A DNA stretch of 64,000 nt, taken from the NCBI RefSeq assembly GCF_027484945.1, contig NZ_JAIXRZ010000062.1:1-64000 (forward strand). Direction: 5' to 3'. This DNA comes from Flavobacterium sp. GTDB lineage: Bacteria > Bacteroidota > Bacteroidia > Flavobacteriales > Flavobacteriaceae. Positions 19,902-29,621 of this stretch are shown here, piece by piece. The translations under genes were made by a program, and so were the position numbers. A model generated the notes under the pieces. That model made no database searches, was not told the DNA's origin, and saw only the letters and a program-made list of their open reading frames with translations. Within the stretch, counting starts at the first letter, position 1, and every line of letters begins with the position of its first letter.

Positions 19902-21023
19902 TTAAGCCATTTGCTGATTAGGCAAAGATAAGGTAAAAGTAGTTCCAATTCCTTTTTTTGAAATAACCGATACGGTTCCGTTTAAAAATCGAACCATTTC
20001 TTTTATAACGTACAATCCGATACCATTTCCTTGAGATTTTACTGAAGCCCTGTAAAATAATTTAAAGATGTCTTTTAAGTTTTTCTCGTCAATTCCTTCT
20101 CCGTTGTCGCTAATTTCAATAACTAAATCATCGGACTTAACATGGATTTTAATTGCAATAAATGAATTGTTTTCTGGTTTAGAATATTTAATTGCATTAG
20201 AAATTAAATTATTCAGGATTGTGCGAATTCTAAAAGAATCTGAAACCATAGGGGAATCTTCAATAATCGTTAAATTTAAGGGAATATTGGACTGATAAAT
20301 AATTTGATAATTGGAATAGATCTCTTCAATCAAAGCTGTTATATCAATTTTAGATAATTTTAGTTCGATTTTGTCATTCTTGGTCAGTTCGTTTAAATGG
20401 ATAATCGTTCGGTCTAATTTTTTTAGCGTATGCAAAACATCGGGAAGATTTTCATGTACTAATGAATCGGGTAGTTGAAGTAACCCAATACTTGCTAAAA
20501 GGGGTGCCCTAAAATCATGTGTTATTGCATAAATAATCGAATCCAACCGTTCGTTGATTTTTTCCAACGTTTCATTTTTTTGCTTTAAATCTGCAATCAT
20601 TTTGTTAGAGTCTTCCATTGATAATAGATTTTGATTCATCATCAAAATAGTATCAATAGCGGTATCGTGTAGTGCAAAATCAGTGACGACTAAGTTGTTT
20701 TCATTCATATTTTCCATGGCCATTAACCATGGAGATCCACAAAACCAAAGTTCATCATCCAACTCATGATGAATAATAAATTGTCCCTTAAAGCGAAGGG
20801 TGTTTGGACTGTTTTTTAATTCAATAATAAATACTTGATTGCTAAATTCAACAATCGAATCAAACGAATACGTAACCCCGAAATTTGGTCGAATAAATCG
20901 GAAATAGGTTTCAAAAGAACCTTCCGCACTCAATAATTTTTCCATACTAGGTCCGCGCTCAATGATCAACAAATCACGATCGAGACGTAAAAAAAATGGA
21001 AATAGTTTTTTGAGTGTTTGCAT
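19902..21023 (-). CDS. Histidine kinase with N-terminal HNOBA (heme-NO-binding-associated) domain
   Basis: N-term FRFIRPNFGVTYSFDSIVEFSNQVFIIEL...LRFKGQ...LWFCGSPWLMAMENMNENNLVVTDFALHDTAIDTILM resembles sGC HNOBA; ITHDFRAPLLAS H-box; NLISNAIKYSKP; GNGIGLYVIKEMV. Confidence 0.85.
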   Translation of the reverse strand: MQTLKKLFPFFLRLDRDLLIIERGPSMEKLLSAEGSFETYFRFIRPNFGVTYSFDSIVEFSNQVFIIELKNSPNTLRFKGQFIIHHELDDELWFCGSPWLMAMENMNENNLVVTDFALHDTAIDTILMMNQNLLSMEDSNKMIADLKQKNETLEKINERLDSIIYAITHDFRAPLLASIGLLQLPDSLVHENLPDVLHTLKKLDRTIIHLNELTKNDKIELKLSKIDITALIEEIYSNYQIIYQSNIPLNLTIIEDSPMVSDSFRIRTILNNLISNAIKYSKPENNSFIAIKIHVKSDDLVIEISDNGEGIDEKNLKDIFKLFYRASVKSQGNGIGLYVIKEMVRFLNGTVSVISKKGIGTTFTLSLPNQQMA

Positions 21024-21040
21024 ATGCTAATCAAAAAGAT

Positions 21041-21586
21041 TTAAAAAATAATTTCAAATACATTTTTGTGATAGTCATCTTCGTTTCCTATTTCGATCAT
21101 TGTAATCGTACATTCGGAGTCAAAGAAGATTTTTAATCCTTCTAATATACCTGTAACAAAAGGGTATAAGCCAGGTCGTTTCGAATAATAATTTAAATGA
21201 ATCGTAGTTTCATTCAGTTGATTTACTTTGAATTCTGGGGGTACAATATTTGGGTAATAAAGCATTACACGACTGTGAAAATTCGGAAGTTGAATTAAAA
21301 ATTCCCGTAAATCATTTCCAACTGATCGTAATAAAACCTCATACTTCTGTTTGGCAATGGTTAATACCCAGTATTTACCAAATTCAAATAAAATATCGTT
21401 TAGATCAATGTTTAATATTTTCGAGGCGTTGATCGCCAAATCATAGGTAATACTATCCGAATAGTTTTGATTGTTGTAGAAGGTGGTATCTTGGCAGTTT
21501 GCTGCAATTCGAATTTCTTCCCATGCGTCATTTCCAAAACGTTCAATGATTAATCCTTCTATCGCTTGATTAACAACTCCATGCAT
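21041..21586 (-). CDS. H-NOX heme/nitric-oxide-binding protein
   Basis: MHGVVNQAIEGLI start, putative proximal His104 in LPNFHSRV, Y-x-S-x-R as Y133YSKR137. Confidence 0.92.
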   Translation of the reverse strand: MHGVVNQAIEGLIIERFGNDAWEEIRIAANCQDTTFYNNQNYSDSITYDLAINASKILNIDLNDILFEFGKYWVLTIAKQKYEVLLRSVGNDLREFLIQLPNFHSRVMLYYPNIVPPEFKVNQLNETTIHLNYYSKRPGLYPFVTGILEGLKIFFDSECTITMIEIGNEDDYHKNVFEIIF

Positions 21587-21787
21587 AATTGAATGATTTT
21601 TCTTAAAATTAAATTAAATTAATCGAATAACCTAATTTTAGTATGATTATTTAAGTAAACAAATGTTAAAATATAAAAAATGCAGGATTTTTGTTAAATT
21701 GTTAAACTGCTATTTGGCGTAATTGTCTGAAAATTAGACAGCGAAACAATTTATGTTGTGTACTATAAATTAATAGGAGTTAAGCAA

Positions 21788-22669
21788 CTAGTTTTTTATT
21801 TGAAGTTCTTGCGTGGGTCGATTGTTCCAATTGCGCTCCAATTGCTCTAAAAGCAAAAAATACTGTGAGCCTGCAGATGCATTATCGGCGACTACTTTAC
21901 ACCACGTTTTAAATGGTTCTTCCTTCTTTTGAAGGTAAAAATAATACGCCATACTCGCGCCGATCTCACTTTTTAAATTCGCATCTTGTGTTCGCTCTAA
22001 ACATTGCTGATACGTTTTCTCTGCCATTGTAGTCATCCCCGAATTTAAAAACGCAAAGGCCAATTCTTTATAAAACAAAGGTTCGTTTGGGTTGTGTTCC
22101 ATCGCTTTTGGAAGTAATGCGATGGTTAGGTCATATCGGCGTTGGCCATTGTAACAATAGGCTAATTGGATTTCGAGATCCGGGAAATGTGCTTGTTGTT
22201 GGTGCAATTGTTCTAAAAACGGTTGTGCGCGCTCAAATTCACGATCATCATTTAGATATTTACCCGTTAAAAAAAGACGTTGTTCGGACGTGTATTGATA
22301 ATAAGCTACACTATTGGGTTGAATTGGAAGGTTCAATAGTGCACAATGCTCATTGTTGAGTTCGGCCAACTTAAAATTGTAAGCTCTACCTAATCGGATG
22401 CGATGCAATTCATTGGTGTCAATACCATCTGAAATCAATTCATTGTTGGGTCCAAAGTGAAAGCTTTTTTCGTAATGTGCAAAAATTCCTTCTTTGGGGT
22501 CTAAATAAATATATGCAGCAACAAAGCTACCGTTAGTTTTTAAAGAAGGGAAGGCTACATGCCGGTTTACTAAATCGGCATAATGCTTATCAAACACTAA
22601 AGAAGGTGTTTGCTGTGAATACAAATTTTGGATTACTGTTATAAAAAAAAGAGCAATTAGTTTCTTCAT
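21788..22669 (-). CDS. TPR-repeat protein
   Basis: Helical repeats (NPNEPLFYKELAFAFLNSGMTTMAEKTYQQCLER); signal peptide. Confidence 0.7.
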   Translation of the reverse strand: MKKLIALFFITVIQNLYSQQTPSLVFDKHYADLVNRHVAFPSLKTNGSFVAAYIYLDPKEGIFAHYEKSFHFGPNNELISDGIDTNELHRIRLGRAYNFKLAELNNEHCALLNLPIQPNSVAYYQYTSEQRLFLTGKYLNDDREFERAQPFLEQLHQQQAHFPDLEIQLAYCYNGQRRYDLTIALLPKAMEHNPNEPLFYKELAFAFLNSGMTTMAEKTYQQCLERTQDANLKSEIGASMAYYFYLQKKEEPFKTWCKVVADNASAGSQYFLLLEQLERNWNNRPTQELQIKN

Positions 22670-23058
22670 GGTTGAAATGAAAACAATTCACGGTAATGCG
22701 CGCGCTGCTGAAAAAGTAGAAATAGATTGGCGCCCAATACAAAAAAGGCAATAGCAAGATTGGCGCGATCAATACAAAGATGGATAAAAAAGATATTTAT
22801 TGCTATTGGAAATAACACTAAGGGAACTAAACGGGGAAATTTATTGCTAAGTAAAAATAGGCCACAAATCAATTCTAAACTTTTTACCAATGGATAAAGG
22901 TAGCTGGAGGCAATAAACCCTGCATTCAATGTTGCTATTGCTCTATTCGGCTCCTCCGTACTCGATAAATTAAAAAAGTAGGCAATCGATGCAAACACCA
23001 TTAAGCCTCCATAAAGCATACGAATAACAATTCCCGTAATTTTCATAATTAAGTGCAA
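22666..23058 (-). CDS. DoxX/MauE-like small membrane protein
   Basis: Four hydrophobic segments; overlaps the TPR gene start. Confidence 0.6.
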   Translation of the reverse strand: MHLIMKITGIVIRMLYGGLMVFASIAYFFNLSSTEEPNRAIATLNAGFIASSYLYPLVKSLELICGLFLLSNKFPRLVPLVLFPIAINIFFIHLCIDRANLAIAFFVLGANLFLLFQQRAHYRELFSFQP

Positions 23059-23250
23059 TTGGTTTCTTCAAAAGTATAAAAAAATAGATAATCTCAATAC
23101 TCATTTTTGGTTTTATAGGGCTTATGCCTTGCAATGGTTAAATAAAAACTGCAACTATTTTTTTCGTATGACATATTTTTAAAAACAGTATCCCGTTTTA
23201 AAGGAGTTGTTGCATTTTTAATCCCAAAAAAAGAGTGTATTTTTGACCCT

Positions 23251-24543
23251 ATGCGAACGTATCAAGAACATTTACTCGAAAATCCCGAAAAATCCAAAGC
23301 GCAATTGTTGCAATGGGCACAATCGTTTCGTGAGGTGGTTTTACTGGATTCCAATCAATATCCGCAAACCTATAGTTCGTTTGACTGGTTATTGGCAGTT
23401 GATGCGTTTACTTCGATACAAACCGATTACCATCAGGCTTTTGATAATTTGCATCAGTACCAATCCCAAACGCGCGATTGGCTAGTAGGATATTTGACCT
23501 ATGATTTAAAGAATGCAACCGAAAAATTAGATTCGCAAAACGCGGATTGTCTGGGCTTTCCCGATTTGTTTTTTTTCCAACCTAAGAAAATATTTTGCTG
23601 TAAAGGTAATATTCTAACGGTTTCGTATTTGTATTGCTGCGATGATGAACTTGAATCTGATTGGCTTTCGGTCCTTCAAATGGATATCGAATTGCAAGCT
23701 AAGGTAAGTCCACTAGCGATACAACAACGAATTACAGCATCAGAGTACGAACTTCGATTTGGAAAATTACAAGATTATATTCAGCGCGGATCGATTTATG
23801 AGGCCAATTTTTGTATGGAGTTTTTTGCCCAACCCGCAGTTATCGAACCTCGGGTAGTTTATCAAAAATTGAATGCGCTTTCAGCTCCTCCTTTTGCTGT
23901 CTTTTTTAAAAAGGATTCCCAGTATTTGCTTTCGGCCTCTCCTGAACGTTATTTGCGCAAAGAAGGAAATAAAATCATTTCTCAACCGATCAAAGGAACT
24001 GCAAAACGCAGTGACGATATGCAATACGATGCGCTATTAAAAGCAGCTTTGGAGGTTAATGCTAAAGAACGTTCGGAGAATATTATGATTGTGGATTTGG
24101 TTCGAAATGATTTATCCCGAACTGCAACGAAAGATTCTGTGCATGTGGAAGAATTGTGTGCCGTGTATTCTTTTAAACAAGTCCACCAAATGATTTCGAC
24201 AATTGTTGCCGAAGTAAATCCATCAATTGCTCCTGTTGATATAATTAAATCAACTTTTCCCATGGGTAGTATGACGGGTGCCCCCAAAATTTCTGCTATA
24301 CAAATCATAGAGGAGTTGGAGTCAACAAAACGCGGAGTTTACAGTGGAGCTGTTGGATATTTTACACCCGAAGGAGATTTTGATTTCAATGTAGTGATTC
24401 GCAGTATTTTGTATAATGCGCGCAACCACTATTTATCTTTTTCAGTGGGTAGTGCAGTTACTGCTAAAGCAAATGCAGCCGAGGAATATGCAGAATGTTT
24501 GCTTAAAGCAAAAGCGATGCGTGAAGTATTGGGTGATCATTAA
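23251..24543 (+). CDS. pabB: Aminodeoxychorismate/anthranilate synthase component I
   Basis: IQRGSIYEANFCMEF, QPIKGTAKR, ERSENIMIVDLVRNDLSR, PMGSMTGAPK, YSGAVGYFTPEGDFDFNVVIRSI. Confidence 0.92.
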   Translation: MRTYQEHLLENPEKSKAQLLQWAQSFREVVLLDSNQYPQTYSSFDWLLAVDAFTSIQTDYHQAFDNLHQYQSQTRDWLVGYLTYDLKNATEKLDSQNADCLGFPDLFFFQPKKIFCCKGNILTVSYLYCCDDELESDWLSVLQMDIELQAKVSPLAIQQRITASEYELRFGKLQDYIQRGSIYEANFCMEFFAQPAVIEPRVVYQKLNALSAPPFAVFFKKDSQYLLSASPERYLRKEGNKIISQPIKGTAKRSDDMQYDALLKAALEVNAKERSENIMIVDLVRNDLSRTATKDSVHVEELCAVYSFKQVHQMISTIVAEVNPSIAPVDIIKSTFPMGSMTGAPKISAIQIIEELESTKRGVYSGAVGYFTPEGDFDFNVVIRSILYNARNHYLSFSVGSAVTAKANAAEEYAECLLKAKAMREVLGDH

Positions 24544-24559
24544 TTCTGTATCTTTGAAA

Positions 24560-25867
24560 ATGCTGCATTCGTTTCAAAATCATATTCGTCAACACCTTCC
24601 GTTTTTAGAAACGAAAAAATTAATTATTGCAGTCAGTGGAGGTATCGATAGTATGGTGTTGTTGCATTTATGCCAGGAATTGAATTGTACGCTGGCAGTT
24701 GCACACTGCAATTTTAGTTTGCGGGATGTTGAAAGTGATGCGGATGAAATCTTTGTTAGAGACTATTGTCAAGTTCATAAAATTCCTTTTTTTTTAAATC
24801 GATTTTCTACAGCAGCATTTGCAAAAACGATGGGCCTATCCATTCAAATGACAGCACGTCAGCTGCGTTACGATTGGTTTGAAACCCTTCGTGTACGTGA
24901 AGGATTTGATTATGTTTTAACCGCACATCAAGCCGATGATGTAGTCGAAACATTTATGATTAATCTCACGCGAGGCACGGGTATCGAAGGTCTTGCGGGT
25001 ATACCTATACAAAATGGTGTTGTGGTGCGCCCTCTATTATCGTTTTCGCGTAATGAAATTGAAAAATATGCTGCGGAACATTTGATTTCTTGGCGTGAAG
25101 ATTCGAGTAATAGTGAAAATTATTACCAGCGCAATAGGATTCGGCATGAAGTGTTACCAGTATTAAAAGCTATGAATCCTTCATTTTTAGAAAATTTTCA
25201 AAAAACAATGGATTATGTTCAGGATACCAAGAACATGGTCAATTGGGCAATCGATGCGTTTTTAGAAAAAGCAGTACGGCAACATGGGCAAGAATTTCAT
25301 TTGGATTTAAATCTGTTAAATGCGTTACCAGCTCCCCGTGCAGTATTGTATTATTGGTTGAAAAAGTACGGATTTACAGCGTGGGACGATGTGTATCGTT
25401 TAACGGAAGCTGCAACAGGAAAACAAATTTTTTCTCCTGATTTTACGTTATTAAAAAACCGCACACATTTAATTTTACATGCGCGCCAAACGATTTCGTA
25501 TCCACCGGTTTTAATTGAAAAAACTACCACTGCAATTGATTTTCCTATAAAATTAGCTTTTTGTAACCAAAGTGACCTTTCAATAACCGATGCAAATACT
25601 ATCTTTGTCGATGCTGATTTATTACAATATCCCTTAGTTTTACGAAGGTGGGAGGAAGGAGATGTTTTTAAGCCTTTTGGATTGAAGGGTATGAAGAAAT
25701 TGAGCAAATATTTTAAAGACGAGAAATTTAGTTTGATTGATAAAGAGCGGCAATGGTTATTGTGCTCCGAAAATACAATTGTTTGGGTTGTTGGCAAACG
25801 CACTGATGACCGATTCAAGATTACCAATAATACCATTAATAAACTCAAAATTACCTATTCAGAATGA
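24560..25867 (+). CDS. tilS: tRNA(Ile)-lysidine synthetase
   Basis: KKLIIAVSGGIDSMVLLHL, AHCNFSLR, LTAHQADDVVETFMINLTRGTGI, RNRIRHEVLPVL; ATG at 24560 preferred. Confidence 0.93.
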   Translation: MLHSFQNHIRQHLPFLETKKLIIAVSGGIDSMVLLHLCQELNCTLAVAHCNFSLRDVESDADEIFVRDYCQVHKIPFFLNRFSTAAFAKTMGLSIQMTARQLRYDWFETLRVREGFDYVLTAHQADDVVETFMINLTRGTGIEGLAGIPIQNGVVVRPLLSFSRNEIEKYAAEHLISWREDSSNSENYYQRNRIRHEVLPVLKAMNPSFLENFQKTMDYVQDTKNMVNWAIDAFLEKAVRQHGQEFHLDLNLLNALPAPRAVLYYWLKKYGFTAWDDVYRLTEAATGKQIFSPDFTLLKNRTHLILHARQTISYPPVLIEKTTTAIDFPIKLAFCNQSDLSITDANTIFVDADLLQYPLVLRRWEEGDVFKPFGLKGMKKLSKYFKDEKFSLIDKERQWLLCSENTIVWVVGKRTDDRFKITNNTINKLKITYSE

Positions 25868-27861
25868 GATCTATTTTTTTTACAGTTTTAACTGTTTTAA
25901 GTACGGTTACAACATTCGGTCAAATCAAAAATCCAGTTAAATGGACTTCAAAAACCGAACAACTTTCTGAAACCGAATTTAATCTCATTGTCAGTGGTAC
26001 AATTGAAGACGGCTGGCACGTATATTCTCAATTCACTCCAGACGGGGGTTCGTTGCCCATGCTACTAACGTTTAAAGGGGCTAAAGGCAATTTTGAATTG
26101 ATCGGAATTGCCAAAGAAAGTCCGTATAAAAAAGTATACAGCCCTATTTTTGAAGTCAATGAATACTTGTTTGAACATAAAGTTGTCGTTACCCAAAAAG
26201 TGAAAATCACCAATCCAAAGTTGCAAGCGATAAAGCTCAATTTGGAATACCAAGTGTGTAAGGAGCAATGTATCAATGATTCGAAAGATTTTACCTTTGC
26301 GTTACCTGAAATTTCGTCTATTGCAGTCACAGAGACTCAAACTCCAGCGGATACTACTGCTTTAGCCGTAGATTCAGCAATAACCACTACTCAAAAATCG
26401 GTGAAAAATATTCCAGCTGAACCAAAAGAAGCTAAAAAGCCGGTAGAGGATAAAAGTATTTGGTCCATTTTCTTTTTATCGTTTTTGGGTGGGTTAGCGG
26501 CTTTATTCACCCCATGTGTGTTTCCTATGGTTCCGATGACGGTTAGTTTCTTTACGAAGCAGAGTAAAACTCCAGCCCAAGGAAAACGTAATGCTATACT
26601 TTATGGGATTTCTATAATTGTGATTTATATCCTTTTAGGTTCAATTGTTACCGCTATTTTTGGTGCCGATGCGCTAAATTCGCTTTCTACGAATGTGTGG
26701 TTTAACTTAATTTTCTTTGCGTTACTGGTCTTTTTTGCGGCCTCGTTTTTAGGTGCATTTGAAATTGTATTACCCAATTCGTGGGCAAATAAAGTCGACC
26801 GTCAAGCCGATCGTGGCGGTTTTATTGGGATTTTATTTATGGCATTGGCATTGGCAATAGTTTCGTTTTCTTGCACCGGACCTATCGTTGGAAATTTATT
26901 AGTAATTTCTGCATCCAAAGGAGGAATAGCTCCATTGATTGGGATGTTTGGATTTTCATTAGCATTAGCCCTTCCATTTATGTTGTTTGCTTTATTCCCA
27001 AGTTGGATGAATGCTTTACCAAAATCGGGCGGATGGTTAAATACCGTAAAAGTTTCGTTAGGATTTTTAGAATTGGCCTTAGCGTTTAAATTTTTATCCA
27101 ATGCCGACTTAGTTTTACAAAAGCACTATTTTGAACGGGAATTATTTTTAGCCGTTTGGATCATCATTTTTGGTGCTTGGGCCATATATTTATTTGGAAA
27201 GCTTACCTTACCGCATGATAGTCCCGTTACTCATTTGTCCGTTGGACGTTTATTTATGGGATTATTGGTTGCTATTTTTACGGTATATTTAATCCCGGGT
27301 CTTTGGGGTGCACCCTTAAAATTGATTTCTGGTTTTCCACCTCCGATGCACTATAGTGAAAGTCCGAATGGATTTTCGGGTAATGTTTCAGAAGATACAA
27401 CCACACTACCGGAAGGAGCCCATATTGGACCTCAAGGTATTGTAACTTTTGATGATTATGAAAAGGGGTTGGCCTATGCAAAAAGTGTGAATAAACCTGT
27501 GTTTTTAGATTTCACGGGGGATGCTTGTGTGAATTGCCGCAAGATGGAAGAAAATGTTTGGCCCTCGGAAGAAATTTTACCTTTGTTAAAAAATAAGGTG
27601 GTCTTGATTTCACTGATTTGTGATCGAAAAATTGATTTACCCCAATCGAAACAATATATCTCTAAAACCACTGGTAAAGAGATTATTACTATTGGTAATA
27701 AATGGAGTGATTTTCAAATTACCCGTTACCAAAATAATGCACAACCCTTATATGTGATTCAAACTCCTGATGGCAAAGACTTAAGTAAGCCAATAGGGTA
27801 TACACCAGATGTCAATGAATATAAAAAATGGCTGCAAGAAGGAATTAATTCTTTTAAATGA
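25864..27861 (+). CDS. DsbD-like thiol:disulfide interchange protein
   Basis: FLGGLAALFTPCVFPMVPMTV, FSCTGPIVGNLL, thioredoxin-like FLDFTGDACVNCRKMEENVW. Confidence 0.92.
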   Translation: MRSIFFTVLTVLSTVTTFGQIKNPVKWTSKTEQLSETEFNLIVSGTIEDGWHVYSQFTPDGGSLPMLLTFKGAKGNFELIGIAKESPYKKVYSPIFEVNEYLFEHKVVVTQKVKITNPKLQAIKLNLEYQVCKEQCINDSKDFTFALPEISSIAVTETQTPADTTALAVDSAITTTQKSVKNIPAEPKEAKKPVEDKSIWSIFFLSFLGGLAALFTPCVFPMVPMTVSFFTKQSKTPAQGKRNAILYGISIIVIYILLGSIVTAIFGADALNSLSTNVWFNLIFFALLVFFAASFLGAFEIVLPNSWANKVDRQADRGGFIGILFMALALAIVSFSCTGPIVGNLLVISASKGGIAPLIGMFGFSLALALPFMLFALFPSWMNALPKSGGWLNTVKVSLGFLELALAFKFLSNADLVLQKHYFERELFLAVWIIIFGAWAIYLFGKLTLPHDSPVTHLSVGRLFMGLLVAIFTVYLIPGLWGAPLKLISGFPPPMHYSESPNGFSGNVSEDTTTLPEGAHIGPQGIVTFDDYEKGLAYAKSVNKPVFLDFTGDACVNCRKMEENVWPSEEILPLLKNKVVLISLICDRKIDLPQSKQYISKTTGKEIITIGNKWSDFQITRYQNNAQPLYVIQTPDGKDLSKPIGYTPDVNEYKKWLQEGINSFK

Positions 27862-28036
27862 TAATAATTCCCAAGTCTAAGTCTGCAACCAAAAGTTTGA
27901 CGAATTTATAAGTAATTTTGATAGTAAAACGCTGTTCACCTTACTGCGTTAAGTAGGCTCAGTTCTATCGAATTTCAAATCAATTTCGTATCTTCGTAAT
28001 TCAATATTATTTATAAGCCTTAATAAAGTACATGCC

Positions 28037-28639
28037 ATGTTAGTAAAAGTTTATGGAAGCGCCGTCTTTGGCGTAGAAGCCACTACGATTACCGTAGAAG
28101 TTAACGTCGATAAAGGCGTTGGATACCACCTTGTTGGATTACCCGACAACGCGATTAAAGAAAGTAGTTATCGAATTGCAGCTGCATTAAAAAATAACGG
28201 ATTTGAATTACCCGTTAAAAAAATCACAATCAATATGGCGCCTGCCGATTTACGAAAGGAGGGTTCGGCCTATGATTTAACGCTAGCAATAGGAATTTTA
28301 GTGGCCAGTAGTCAGCTACAAACAGCCGATGTCGATCGCTATATCATTATGGGTGAATTATCGTTAGATGGAAGCCTTCAACCGATTCGAGGTGCTTTAC
28401 CTATTGCCATAAAAGCCCAAGAAGAGGGATTTAAAGGAATTATCCTGCCACTTCAAAATGCACAAGAAGCAGCAATTGTAGACGAATTGGATGTTTATGG
28501 AGTAGAAAATGTGATGCAGGTCATCGATTTTTTTTCTGGAAAATTAGAATTGAATCCCGTTAAAGTCGAATCGCGCGATGCTTTTTTTAAAGCACAAGAT
28601 TTTCCTGATTTTGATTTTGCTGATGTCAAAGGGAACTAA
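28037..28639 (+). pseudogene. ComM/YifB Mg-chelatase-family ATPase, 5' part, interrupted by the island
   Basis: MLVKVYGSAVFGVEATTITVEVNVDKGVGYHLVGLPDNAIKESSYRI; last native residues DVKG before island junction. Confidence 0.93.
28625..28632 (+). repeat. attL core direct repeat GTCAAAGG
   Basis: Identical to 44962-44969; same codon phase in comM. Confidence 0.8.
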
Positions 28640-28694
28640 AATCAAATTATAAAGTATTGTAAAACAAATACTTAATAACATTATATATTAGAAG

Positions 28695-28711
28695 TGTCTT
28701 ATTTATGTCTT
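28695..28711 (+). promoter_or_regulatory. Putative integrase arm-type site pair (left)
   Basis: TGTCTTATTTATGTCTT; two TGTCTT spaced 11 bp, mirrored by 44848-44864. Confidence 0.45.
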
Positions 28712-28957
28712 GTTTTAGTAATAAAATATTCTATATTTATAATAAAAGTAGAATATGAAAAAGATAAGGTCAAATATGGTCTTCCTGATTGAAATTCCTG
28801 ATTTTTAATTAAAAGAAGATTTACTTGAAAGTGTAAAAAAAAATACTTGATTTGATGGAAAATAAGAAGTTCATTAAGAGTTTAAATTCTAAACACGAAG
28901 AGGGTTTAGATATAAAACGTGATAATGGTTATTTTTTATAATAAGTGAATGTGATTG

Positions 28958-29620
28958 TTAAATTAAATTCTTTAAGGGATTACCTTTTTTTTCTTGAAAC
29001 AAGACATTTAATAATTCTAAAATTACTTCATCACCCATTTCATTTATTTCTCTTCCAATAAAACGAATGGTAGTAAAATCATTTTCCTTTTCTAATAATT
29101 TTCTAGACCTCTTATTATCCTTTGTTAGATGTTCTTTTGTAGAATGAAATTCATAACCATCACATTCAATACAGAAAGTTCTAACTAACTTAGTTTTATT
29201 AAATAAAAATATTCCAAAATCTAAGATGAAATGTTTTTTTTTGGTTGTATCTTCTTGTTCTAAATAATGAACTTTATGTTGAGGTTTTATTTTAATAAAT
29301 TTAGTGTATTTATTAAATCCAAATCCTGAATAGTATATTATTAAGTATTTTTTTTCAAATCTATACTTAAAAGAACTATTAAAATCATTATCACTTTGAT
29401 AATTACCTTCATCATCAAAAAGAAAATCACCTTTATTATTTAATTTATCATAACTAAATGTTAATTTATAATTTTGACTAAAAACTGACATATCATTAAC
29501 AGAATTTATTAAAACATACTCAATAATTTTTAATAAAAATTGTTTTTCAATTGGACTTTCACATAGTTCAATTACTTCATTTATCTTATTTTCTAATTTT
29601 GAATAATAATGACTTAACAT
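28958..29620 (-). CDS. DUF559/Vsr-like (PD-(D/E)XK-type) endonuclease-domain protein
   Basis: LDFGIFLFNKTKLVRTFCIECDGYEFHSTKEHLTKDNKRSRKLLEKENDFTTIRFIGREI; last gene of hsd operon. Confidence 0.65.
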   Translation of the reverse strand: MLSHYYSKLENKINEVIELCESPIEKQFLLKIIEYVLINSVNDMSVFSQNYKLTFSYDKLNNKGDFLFDDEGNYQSDNDFNSSFKYRFEKKYLIIYYSGFGFNKYTKFIKIKPQHKVHYLEQEDTTKKKHFILDFGIFLFNKTKLVRTFCIECDGYEFHSTKEHLTKDNKRSRKLLEKENDFTTIRFIGREINEMGDEVILELLNVLFQEKKGNPLKNLI

Positions 29621-29621
29621 T

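Noticed and set aside
25351-25848. 165-aa antisense ORF opposite tilS
   Set aside because: Fully antisense to a well-supported tilS; no family signature.
28755-28942. Tiny ORFs at the left island end (MKKIRSNMVFLIEIPDF and MENKKFIKSLNSKHEEGLDIKRDNGYFL)
   Set aside because: 18 and 28 codons, no recognisable family; perhaps remnants, not supportable as genes.
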